From Peptostreptococcus equinus (lineage in GTDB: Bacteria; Bacillota; Clostridia; Peptostreptococcales; Peptostreptococcaceae), in NCBI RefSeq assembly GCF_027125355.1, contig NZ_CP114052.1, positions 1,302,001-1,366,000 on the forward strand: DNA of 64,000 nucleotides, in the 5' to 3' direction. The notes beneath the pieces were generated by a model that made no database searches, had not been told where the DNA came from, and saw only the letters and a list, made by a program, of their open reading frames with translations. Position numbers and translations under genes: made by a program. This document shows positions 8,869 through 16,329 of the stretch, in pieces; positions within the stretch are counted from its first letter, which is position 1; each line of letters starts with the position of its first letter.

Positions 8869-10554
8869 ATGAAAAAAGTACTATCTATTATCACTTCCTT
8901 AGCGATGATAATCGGGATACTATCAGCGACCTTACAAACTTCTTTAGCGGAAGATAAAAAAGACATGGATGCTCTAAAATCCAAATATATAGTTCTAATG
9001 GACTATGATTCAGGTCAAATAATATATGAAAAAAATGCCAATCATAAAATGTACCCTGCTTCAACTACAAAGGTATGGACTGCATTTTGTGTATTAGAAA
9101 AAGCTAAAAACCTTGATCAAATTATAGAAGTCAAAGATTTGCCAGAAATAGAAGGTACTTGTATGTATCTTGAAAAAGGCGAAAAGTTCACAGTTAGAGA
9201 ACTTTTAACTTCTATGTTGGTTCACTCTTCAAATGATGTATCTTATTTATTAGCACAATATTATGGTGATGGAAATCCAAAAAATTTTATTGACTTTATG
9301 AATAGTGAGGCAAAAAAATATGGTGCAAAAAATACGCATTTTAACAATCCACATGGATTACCAGATACAAATCACTACTCGACAGCTCATGATATGACCT
9401 TATTAGCTAGGGTTGCTTACTCAGATACTACAATACAAAAAATTGTATCTATGAAAAAAGCAAAATTTCCTAAAACTGACAATGTTAAAGTAGAAAGAGA
9501 TTTAATAAATAGTAATAAATTCTTAAATTCTACTGAAACTATGAATTATAAGGGGAAAGATGTAACTTTCAAATATGATGCAATTGATGGAATGAAAACA
9601 GGTTTTACTGATGATGCTGGTAATTGCTTACTAGCTACTGGTAAAAAAAATGGAGTTAGAATGATTTCAGGTGTTTTCTTTGCTCCTGCTGGTTCACTTT
9701 ATCATGATTCAAGATTTGTTTTAGATTATGGATTTGATAATTTTAAGAACCAAATTATTTTCAAAAAAGAGAATTTCAAGGGAAGCAAAAATCTTTCATT
9801 CGCTAAGCCTGGTAAAATAAATTATATGCTTGCAAGTGATTTTAGTGTAACTTCTACTAAGGCTAAAAATATTAATAAAAAAGACTATTCTACTAAATTA
9901 GACTTTGATAACATTGAACTTCCAGTAGAAAAAGGCGATATAATTGGCAGAATGAACGTATACGAAAAAGGTAAGATGGTTTCAAGCATAGGTTTAATAG
10001 CTACAAGCTCTTCACAATCTTTTGGGCAATATTTATGGAGTAAACTTCCTTTCGTTAATAATGATAAGAAAAAAGATGTAAATGAAAATAAATCCAAACA
10101 AGAGAAAAATAACCAGTTAGATAAAAAAAGTGCCAAAGAAAGAATACAACAGGGCAAAGACCAAATAAAAAATGGTGCTAGCGAATCAGTAACAGGTGTA
10201 CTAGCAATTGGAGATTCTATAAAAGATGGAATATCTGATAAAAACATACTAGGTAAATTTGAAAATACATCTTTTTACAAATTTTTAGAAGACTTTCTTA
10301 GCACTCATTTAAATGGTATTCCACCTAAAATAATAATTTATGGTCTACCACTGTTAATTTTACTATTAATATTAATACTAATTGTATTAATTATTAAAGA
10401 TGCTATAGCAGATAGAAAAGATAGAAAACTAGATTATCAAGATGATATATATAATATTGGTTCTGATGATAAGAAAAAAATAAAGACTAAAAAAGATAAA
10501 ATCAAGAAAAAAAGTAAGATTTTAAAATCTCAATCGAAACCAGATAAAAAATAA
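8869..10554 (+). CDS. D-alanyl-D-alanine carboxypeptidase (DacA/DacF type) with C-terminal TM and basic tail
   Basis: 561 aa. Signal peptide (residues 1-28, cut near SLA-ED), then a peptidase S11 domain with S65-TT-K68, S120-S-N122 and K243-TG. It trims the terminal D-Ala from peptidoglycan pentapeptides and is a penicillin-binding protein. After the beta-rich PBP5-C-like region comes a Lys/Gln-rich linker (about 395-440), a membrane helix (about 488-517) and a roughly 45-residue, very basic cytoplasmic tail. Most relatives end in an amphipathic helix of about 400-450 aa, so the tail is unusual. The start overlaps an 8-codon leader ORF at ATGA; the nearest Shine-Dalgarno (AAAGGGGG) lies 26 bases upstream. 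Confidence 0.88.
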   Translation: MKKVLSIITSLAMIIGILSATLQTSLAEDKKDMDALKSKYIVLMDYDSGQIIYEKNANHKMYPASTTKVWTAFCVLEKAKNLDQIIEVKDLPEIEGTCMYLEKGEKFTVRELLTSMLVHSSNDVSYLLAQYYGDGNPKNFIDFMNSEAKKYGAKNTHFNNPHGLPDTNHYSTAHDMTLLARVAYSDTTIQKIVSMKKAKFPKTDNVKVERDLINSNKFLNSTETMNYKGKDVTFKYDAIDGMKTGFTDDAGNCLLATGKKNGVRMISGVFFAPAGSLYHDSRFVLDYGFDNFKNQIIFKKENFKGSKNLSFAKPGKINYMLASDFSVTSTKAKNINKKDYSTKLDFDNIELPVEKGDIIGRMNVYEKGKMVSSIGLIATSSSQSFGQYLWSKLPFVNNDKKKDVNENKSKQEKNNQLDKKSAKERIQQGKDQIKNGASESVTGVLAIGDSIKDGISDKNILGKFENTSFYKFLEDFLSTHLNGIPPKIIIYGLPLLILLLILILIVLIIKDAIADRKDRKLDYQDDIYNIGSDDKKKIKTKKDKIKKKSKILKSQSKPDKK

Positions 10555-10582
10555 TGTCTATATTAAATATAGACACCTATAT

Positions 10583-10626
10583 AAAAAAGGAGCCATTTAT
10601 TTTTATTATAAATTAGCTCCTTTTTT
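10583..10626. terminator. Bidirectional terminator, dacA / DUF2325 gene
   Basis: Stem AAAAAAGGAGC / GCTCCTTTTTT with inner pairing ATTTAT/ATAAAT. It provides T-runs in both directions between convergent genes. A smaller hairpin (GTCTATATT / AATATAGAC) sits at about 10556-10574. Confidence 0.85.
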
Positions 10627-10632
10627 ATTATT

Positions 10633-10965
10633 CTAATTACACATACATTTTTTATTTTTACAACATTTTTCACAATTACCAAGACAAACCTCTACTTCCT
10701 CTAAGCATTCACAAAATGCTACTTTACTAGAGTTTTTATGTCTTATAATTGGAATTGATTTTTTCTTTGCTTGTGCTTCTACTATTTTTGAAAGCTTATG
10801 AGATACTGTCGATGTAAATATTACAATAGCATCGGGACTTCCTATAGAATTTTTTACCTGACTTGACATTGTAGTATAAATTTTTGTCTTATATCCCCTA
10901 TTTTTAGCTAATTTATAATAATCTCTTTCCATTCTTTCATGTCCACCTATAACTAATAAACTCAT
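10633..10965 (-). CDS. DUF2325 domain protein with Cys-rich C-terminal tail
   Basis: 110 aa. Residues 1-90 match the DUF2325 pattern (LLVIGGHERMERDYYKLAKN, DAIVIFTSTVSHKL). The last about 30 residues hold nine Cys (FCECLEEVEVC, NCEKCC, KKCMCN), an arrangement able to bind metal or a cluster. Function unknown for the family. Its promoter carries a Fur-like 7-1-7 palindrome. Strong site GGGAGGATGAAGT ahead of ATG. Monocistronic. Confidence 0.75.
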   Translation of the reverse strand: MSLLVIGGHERMERDYYKLAKNRGYKTKIYTTMSSQVKNSIGSPDAIVIFTSTVSHKLSKIVEAQAKKKSIPIIRHKNSSKVAFCECLEEVEVCLGNCEKCCKNKKCMCN

Positions 10966-10983
10966 ACTTCATCCTCCCTTAAT

Positions 10984-10998
10984 TGATATTAATTATCA
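10984..10998 (-). promoter_or_regulatory. Fur-like operator ahead of the DUF2325 gene
   Basis: On the minus strand TGATAATTAATATCA, one mismatch from the 7-1-7 Fur consensus TGATAATnATTATCA. It lies at the predicted transcription start (-10 TAAAAT 11013-11008), a typical repressor position. Confidence 0.5.
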
Positions 10999-11007
10999 TC
11001 TAATTAT

Positions 11008-11035
11008 ATTTTACCAATTTTTACACATATGTCAA
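11008..11035 (-). promoter_or_regulatory. Promoter of the DUF2325 gene
   Basis: TTGACA (11035-11030), 16-base spacer, TAAAAT (11013-11008). A TATAAT at 11008-11003 is an alternative -10 with a longer spacer. A second partial Fur-like site (TGATAATTATTTTC, 11043-11056) lies just upstream. Confidence 0.55.
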
Positions 11036-11155
11036 TAGTATTTGATAATTATTTTCGTTTAATTTATTAATTTTAATATTCATTTAATCTTTTTTATTTT
11101 TTATTTTATTATATGTGTGGTATATTATTCTTATATATTAAATTTGGAGGTTGCT

Positions 11156-12355
11156 ATGGGTTTAATTAAAGTAGCTAAAGATTCTATAAAAAGTACTTTA
11201 GCAGATCAATGGAAAGAATATTTTTACTGTGACTCTTTAGATGAGGATACATTAGTAGCAGTTGGAAAGAATAAAAACAGCACAGGTAATTCAAACATAA
11301 TATCACAAGGTAGTGCTATATCAATTGCTGATGGTCAGTGTGCACTAATTGTCGAACAAGGAAGGGTATTTGATATATGTAGTGAACCTGGAATTTTTAT
11401 TTTTAATTCAGATAGTGAACCTAGTGTATTTGTTGAGAATTTAGATGATAGTTTAAGAAAAGTTATATCAAATGTTTGGGAAAGATTTAAATTTGGAGGT
11501 AAAGCTGGTAACGACCAAAGAGTATACTATTTTAATCTAAAAGAAATCTATGGCAATAAATTTGGTACAGCAAATCCAATACCATTTAGAGTGGTTGATA
11601 ATAACATAGGACTTGATGTCGATATAAGTATAAGATGTAATGGAATATACTCATATAAGATTAATAATCCAGTCTTATTTTATCAAAATGTGTGTGGCAA
11701 TGTAAGTTTAGATTTCAAAAGAGATCAGATAGATAAACAACTAAAATCAGAACTTTTAAATGCTTTGCAACCAGCATTTGCTAAAATATCTGATATGGGT
11801 ATTCGCTACTCATCAGTACCTGCTCATACAGAAGAATTGTCAAATGCTCTTAATCAAGTTTTAAACAGTAAATGGAGCGAATTAAGAGGACTTGAAATAG
11901 TATCAATTTCTATTAATTCTATGACAGCTAATAAAGAAGATGAAGATATGATCAAAAATCTTCAAAAAACTGCTGTATATAGAAATACCTCTATGGCAGC
12001 TGCTACTCTTGTTGATGCACAAGCAGAAGCTATGAAGTCAGCAGCTAAAAACGAAGCTGGTGCGATAAATGGATATTTAGGTCTTAATATGGCTAGAGCA
12101 AGTCAAAATTTAGATGCAAGCGAATTATTTAAAATGTCAGATCAAGAAAATAATAATCAAGATACGTATAAATCGCAGGTCAATATAAACTCACAGGCTA
12201 ATACTATTTGGAAATGTCCTAATTGTGGCACTGAAAATACTGGAAACTTTTGTATGCAATGTGGTACTAAAAAGCCTAATCCAACTTGGACATGTAATTG
12301 TGGCAGTGTAAATAATGGCAATTTTTGTGAAAATTGTGGTTCAAAAAGACCATAA
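11156..12355 (+). CDS. SPFH-domain protein with C-terminal zinc ribbons (YdjI-like)
   Basis: 399 aa from ATG 11156, which follows TTTGGAGG; an in-frame ATG at 11117 has no ribosome site. Residues 1-320 are of the SPFH / 'virion core protein' YdjI type (SIADGQCALIVEQGRVFDIC, EPGIFIF, RGLEIVSISINSMTANKEDE). An Ala-rich helix follows, and the tail carries two zinc ribbons (CPNCGTENTGNFCMQCG and CNCGSVNNGNFCENCG). Bacillus YdjI belongs to an envelope-stress operon with a PspA homologue; no such partner is seen here. Role unknown, probably a membrane-associated scaffold. Confidence 0.75.
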   Translation: MGLIKVAKDSIKSTLADQWKEYFYCDSLDEDTLVAVGKNKNSTGNSNIISQGSAISIADGQCALIVEQGRVFDICSEPGIFIFNSDSEPSVFVENLDDSLRKVISNVWERFKFGGKAGNDQRVYYFNLKEIYGNKFGTANPIPFRVVDNNIGLDVDISIRCNGIYSYKINNPVLFYQNVCGNVSLDFKRDQIDKQLKSELLNALQPAFAKISDMGIRYSSVPAHTEELSNALNQVLNSKWSELRGLEIVSISINSMTANKEDEDMIKNLQKTAVYRNTSMAAATLVDAQAEAMKSAAKNEAGAINGYLGLNMARASQNLDASELFKMSDQENNNQDTYKSQVNINSQANTIWKCPNCGTENTGNFCMQCGTKKPNPTWTCNCGSVNNGNFCENCGSKRP

Positions 12356-12369
12356 TAATTCTATATAAT

Positions 12370-12416
12370 AAAAAACAAGGCAAAATGAGGTATCCCCTCA
12401 ACATGCCTTGTTTTTT
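12370..12416. terminator. Bidirectional terminator, SPFH gene / ABC gene
   Basis: AAAAAACAAGGCA pairs with TGCCTTGTTTTTT, with a further TGAGG/CCTCA inner stem. It lies between the convergent genes ending at 12355 and 12426. Confidence 0.85.
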
Positions 12417-12425
12417 ATTATAAAA

Positions 12426-14186
12426 TTACTCTTCACTCAAAGTATTATTTCCAGACTTTGTGTAAAGATTATAATAGTAAGCTCTTCTATCCATCAACTC
12501 TTCATGATTGCCTTTTTCAATAATACCATCAGAATTTAACACTATAATCTGATCTGCATTTTGAATTGTCGTTAATCTATGAGCAATTGTGATGGTAGTT
12601 CTTCCCTTAGATAGTTCCTCAAGCGATTCCTGTACTATAGCTTCACTATTGTTGTCTAATGCAGAAGTAGCTTCATCTAGTATCAATACTGGTGGATTTT
12701 TCAAAAATACTCTAGCTATGGATATTCTTTGCTTTTGACCACCTGATAACTTAACTCCACGCTCTCCTACGTAAGTTGAGAATCCTTTTTCTAATTCCAT
12801 AATAAAATCATATGCCCCCGCCATTTTAGCTGCTTTTATTACTTCTTCTTCATTAGCTTCTGGCTTTCCATATAATATATTCTCTTTAATAGTTCCTGAA
12901 AATAAGTAAACATCCTGCTGGACAATACCTATATTATTTCTTAGGGAATTTAAAGTTAAGTCTTTAATATTTTTTCCATCAATTGTGATCTTGCCTTCAG
13001 TCACATCATAAAATCTCGGTATTAAAGCACACAGTGTAGTCTTTCCACCACCAGATGGTCCAACAAGAGCAACATTTTGACCATGATTTATCTTCAAATT
13101 AAAATCATCTAATACATTATCTTGTGATTGTGTATATTTAAAGCTTACATGATCAAATTCTATATCACCCTTCACATTCTTTAAGTCCATTGCATCTTCT
13201 TTATCGTATATTTCAGGTTTTATTGACATTATTTCTGAGAATCTTTCAATACCAGTCATACCCTTTTGAAACTGTTCAGTAAACTCTATTATCCTCTTTA
13301 CAGTTGCAAGTAAAGTAGTAACATACATAATATATGCTATCATACCACCTGGATCTAAATTCCCATTAATAATTTGAATTCCCCCAAATACTACAACAAT
13401 AAAATACATTGCTCCATCTATAGCTCTATTTACAGTATTAAATCCTGCCATAGATTTATAAAATACTGATTTAATTGATAAGAATTTATTATTTTCTTTT
13501 TGGAATTTTTCTCTTTCTACATCTTCATTTGCAAAACTTTTTACTACTTTTACACCTAGTAGACTGTCTTCTATACTTGAATTCAGATTGCCCACATGAA
13601 CTCTCTGTTCCTTCTGTGCATTTCTCATCTTATTTTTAAAGCTTCCAGATGCAAAAAACATTACTGGTATCATTGCAAATATAATTAATGTCATAGGCAC
13701 ATTTATATTTATTAGAATAACAAATGCCACACAGATTTTAATAAATCCGATAAAATACTCCTCTGGACAATGATGTGAGAATTCCGTAATATCAAACAAG
13801 TCATTAGTCATTCTAGACATTATTTGTCCTACCTTCGTATTATTATAGAAATTATCAGATAGTGTTTGTAAATGTGTATATACATCTGATCTCATATCCG
13901 TTTCTATTTTTGCACCCATTATATGACCTATTGAAGCCATATAATATACAGCCACTAACTCAATGCACTTAATTAACAAGAATATTATAGATAGTCTAGC
14001 TACAATATCCATAGTTAATAAAGATCTGTCACTAAGACCTAAATTGGTCATATATCTCAGTATTAATGGCAGAACCATTTCTGAAGCAGTGGTAAGACCT
14101 GCACATACAAGATCAATAAATAATATTTTTCTATACCTTTTAAAATAAGGCATAGCTATTTTTATTAATTTAATATTATGTTCCAT
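12426..14186 (-). CDS. ABC exporter, fused transmembrane and ATPase domains
   Basis: 586 aa from ATG 14186 (AAAGGGG 6 bases upstream); an in-frame ATG 24 bases earlier overlaps the ribosome site. Six membrane helices fill residues 1-310, then an ATPase with Walker A GPSGGGKTT, Q-loop, signature LSGGQKQ, Walker B VLILDEATSALD and H-loop IAHRL. A half-size exporter of the multidrug/lipid type that works as a dimer; no partner gene is adjacent, so a homodimer is likely. Substrate unknown. Its promoter overlaps a Fur-like motif, hinting at metal- or siderophore-linked expression. Confidence 0.85.
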   Translation of the reverse strand: MEHNIKLIKIAMPYFKRYRKILFIDLVCAGLTTASEMVLPLILRYMTNLGLSDRSLLTMDIVARLSIIFLLIKCIELVAVYYMASIGHIMGAKIETDMRSDVYTHLQTLSDNFYNNTKVGQIMSRMTNDLFDITEFSHHCPEEYFIGFIKICVAFVILININVPMTLIIFAMIPVMFFASGSFKNKMRNAQKEQRVHVGNLNSSIEDSLLGVKVVKSFANEDVEREKFQKENNKFLSIKSVFYKSMAGFNTVNRAIDGAMYFIVVVFGGIQIINGNLDPGGMIAYIMYVTTLLATVKRIIEFTEQFQKGMTGIERFSEIMSIKPEIYDKEDAMDLKNVKGDIEFDHVSFKYTQSQDNVLDDFNLKINHGQNVALVGPSGGGKTTLCALIPRFYDVTEGKITIDGKNIKDLTLNSLRNNIGIVQQDVYLFSGTIKENILYGKPEANEEEVIKAAKMAGAYDFIMELEKGFSTYVGERGVKLSGGQKQRISIARVFLKNPPVLILDEATSALDNNSEAIVQESLEELSKGRTTITIAHRLTTIQNADQIIVLNSDGIIEKGNHEELMDRRAYYYNLYTKSGNNTLSEE

Positions 14187-14225
14187 ATTTTCCCCTTTCT
14201 TATAAATCAAACTTCTTATGTATTA

Positions 14226-14266
14226 AGTATACACAATTTTAAAGACTTTTACAATATTAATTATCA
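14226..14266 (-). promoter_or_regulatory. Promoter and Fur-like motif of the ABC exporter gene
   Basis: TTGTAA (14254-14249), 17-base spacer, TATACT (14231-14226) on the minus strand. Overlapping the -35 is TGATAATTAATATTG (14266-14252), identical at 13 of 15 positions to the operator ahead of the DUF2325 gene. Confidence 0.45.
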
Positions 14267-14331
14267 TTCTAAAATATTTAATATTATAAAGCCTACTAAA
14301 ATAGATAACTTTTTTATTTAATTTCTATTAA

Positions 14332-15210
14332 TTATAACTTTAATAATTTTACTGAATTATCATTAATTTGATCGTAAACTTTATCCTTATCAATTTTTTT
14401 TATTTGACTTATTTTTTCTATTACAGATTCTAAAATTCCCCTAATATCTGTAACTTCTATTTTTTCATTTTTTAACCACTCTATTGCATCAATGCCATCA
14501 GTTTCTATCAATAATTTATCAATTGGGCATTTTTCAACAAGTTTTACAATTTTTTCATTTGTAAATACTGCAGGTCCTATTGTAAAATATGAACCCAAAT
14601 CAAGATATTCTTGTATATAATCTTCACAATCATACCAGTGCACAATATAGGTAAGTTCATACTTTTTTATTACATCTAAAATTTCTTTTTCCATATTTTT
14701 CGTATGTAGTATTACTTTTTTATTGTATTTATCAGCTAAGATCAGACATTTTTCAAATACATCTTTTTGCACTAATATATCAGCCTTTGACCAACAATTA
14801 TCCATACCTATTTCACCTACAAAATCGGCATTCTTTACTAAACTTTCAAATGCTGATAAATTGGCAAATGATCCCTTAACTTGATCAGCATGAAATGGAT
14901 GTACTCCTACACTAAAATATGCATCACTCATCCCGTGTTCTTCAGCTAATTTTTCTATAGCTTCAACACTATCTTCTATACGATATATTAATATATTACA
15001 GTTAAAATTTTCTTTATTACTATTTAATACTTCTCTATCATATATACATTCCGCAGTCTTGTAGTATTTAAATTCTTCTAAATTTTGTATGTTTATTATT
15101 GGTACAATACCTTGATCAATATAACTAACTATTTCGTTATCATTGCACTTACACTTACAAGTTAGCGCTTTTTTACTTATATGTGTATGAAAGTCGTATA
15201 TTTTTTTCAT
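14332..15210 (-). CDS. TatD-family metal-dependent hydrolase
   Basis: 292 aa. The amidohydrolase fold has DFHTH (residues 6-10), VGVHPFHA, GEIGMD, ILHTKN and IETDGID, matching TatD metal ligands. TatD-family members are Mg-dependent nucleases or related hydrolases. The N-terminal 60 residues are less typical, with Cys pairs (CKCKC) near residue 20. It sits 35 bases downstream of niaR and is probably co-transcribed. Start: ATG with GGAGG 7 bases upstream. Substrate unknown. Confidence 0.75.
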   Translation of the reverse strand: MKKIYDFHTHISKKALTCKCKCNDNEIVSYIDQGIVPIINIQNLEEFKYYKTAECIYDREVLNSNKENFNCNILIYRIEDSVEAIEKLAEEHGMSDAYFSVGVHPFHADQVKGSFANLSAFESLVKNADFVGEIGMDNCWSKADILVQKDVFEKCLILADKYNKKVILHTKNMEKEILDVIKKYELTYIVHWYDCEDYIQEYLDLGSYFTIGPAVFTNEKIVKLVEKCPIDKLLIETDGIDAIEWLKNEKIEVTDIRGILESVIEKISQIKKIDKDKVYDQINDNSVKLLKL

Positions 15211-15245
15211 TCTTTTACCTCCGAAACACTGGTAAAACGATTAAT

Positions 15246-15761
15246 TTAGCTATTTACTAAGAAACTATTTTTTTTAAGTTCACCTTCTATGAACTCTAAA
15301 ATTTCTTTGCTATCAGCTTCTACAGTATGGTAATGTTCCATATTTGTAAGGGAAGATAATGATCTATTATCGTTTTTATTTAATTTCTCTACAAAATTTT
15401 CGACTTCTCTTCTACTTGAAAGATTCAAATCCGCCTTGATACATCCATAAATATTATGTTCGACTATCACATCTAATATCTTAGCTCCAGCATCTACAAT
15501 AATATTTAATTCTTCCTTAGTTCTCTTACCATCATGTTTTACCCAAAAAATCTCTTTATATTTTTTATTTTCATCTTTTTTTAATATATATCCTCTGTTC
15601 GTTGATATAATTTCATTATTTTGTGCCCTTAAAAGAGCTATATCTCCAACAATTATTTGTCTACTTACGCCTAATATTTCTCCTAAATAAGATGCAGACA
15701 ATGCTTTATCTGTTTTATTTAAGATTTGAATAATTTTCATCCTTCTATCTTCTGAATACAA
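15246..15761 (-). CDS. niaR: Niacin-responsive transcriptional repressor NiaR
   Basis: 171 aa. The N-terminal HTH_11 helix-turn-helix (ALSASYLGEILGVSRQIIVG) is followed by a 3H ligand domain with conserved His residues (WVKHDG, VEHNIYG, MEHYHTVEA) that bind metal and nicotinate. NiaR represses NAD salvage and niacin uptake genes; no such target is adjacent here. Start chosen as TTG 15761, which sits 8 bases after GAGG; a GTG at 15770 overlaps the ribosome site. Confidence 0.85.
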   Translation of the reverse strand: MYSEDRRMKIIQILNKTDKALSASYLGEILGVSRQIIVGDIALLRAQNNEIISTNRGYILKKDENKKYKEIFWVKHDGKRTKEELNIIVDAGAKILDVIVEHNIYGCIKADLNLSSRREVENFVEKLNKNDNRSLSSLTNMEHYHTVEADSKEILEFIEGELKKNSFLVNS

Positions 15762-15809
15762 GTAAATCACCTCGCTATATTAATAAGAAATATTATACCA
15801 TAAATAGAC

Positions 15810-15843
15810 ATGCCTAACACAATAATAAAGTTGAGTTAGGCAT
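15810..15843. terminator. Hairpin between mscL and niaR
   Basis: ATGCCTAAC / GTTAGGCAT, 9 bp, plus an inner CAA/TTG pairing. Downstream of mscL on the minus strand. It lacks a strong T-run, so it is a weak terminator candidate. Confidence 0.45.
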
Positions 15844-15875
15844 TCAAATCTTCCATATTAACACTATGAGATTTA

Positions 15876-16265
15876 TTATTTATTTGCTAGTAAATCTCTA
15901 ATTTCTGTTAGTAAAATTAAATGTTCATCCACAGCCTCTTCTATTTGTTCTTCTTCTTTTCTTCTAAACTTATTAGCAGCTGTATTAATAGCCTTTACAA
16001 AAATAAATATTGAGAAAGCAATAATAATAAAATTGATTATAGCCTGTAAGAAAGAACCATATTTAAGTACTGCCGATCCTACCTTCACAGACAATTGTGA
16101 TATATTAACTCCACCTAGCAATATTCCTACTAATGGCATTATAATATCATCAACTAATGACTTCACTATTGCGCCAAAAGCTGCACCAAGAACAACACCT
16201 ACTGCTAAATCAAGCACATTACCTTGCATAGCAAATTCCTTAAACTCTTTAAATAATCCTTTCAT
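15876..16265 (-). CDS. mscL: Large-conductance mechanosensitive channel MscL
   Basis: 129 aa. FKEFAMQGNVLDLAVGVVLG forms the N-terminal amphipathic helix and TM1; AAFGAIVKSLVDDIIMPLVG follows; TM2 is at about residues 67-92; a charged C-terminal helix ends the protein. It opens under membrane tension to release solutes during osmotic downshock. Length and topology are normal. Own ribosome site (GAGGT), single gene. Confidence 0.96.
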   Translation of the reverse strand: MKGLFKEFKEFAMQGNVLDLAVGVVLGAAFGAIVKSLVDDIIMPLVGILLGGVNISQLSVKVGSAVLKYGSFLQAIINFIIIAFSIFIFVKAINTAANKFRRKEEEQIEEAVDEHLILLTEIRDLLANK

Positions 16266-16329
16266 TTTTACCTCTTTTCTAAAACTATTATTATCATTTC
16301 AAAATAAATTACTACTTTAATGTATACCA

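Noticed and set aside
16285..16303. Fur-like motif upstream of mscL
   Set aside because: Only the left half (TGATAAT) matches; the right half does not, so it is within chance for such A+T-rich DNA.
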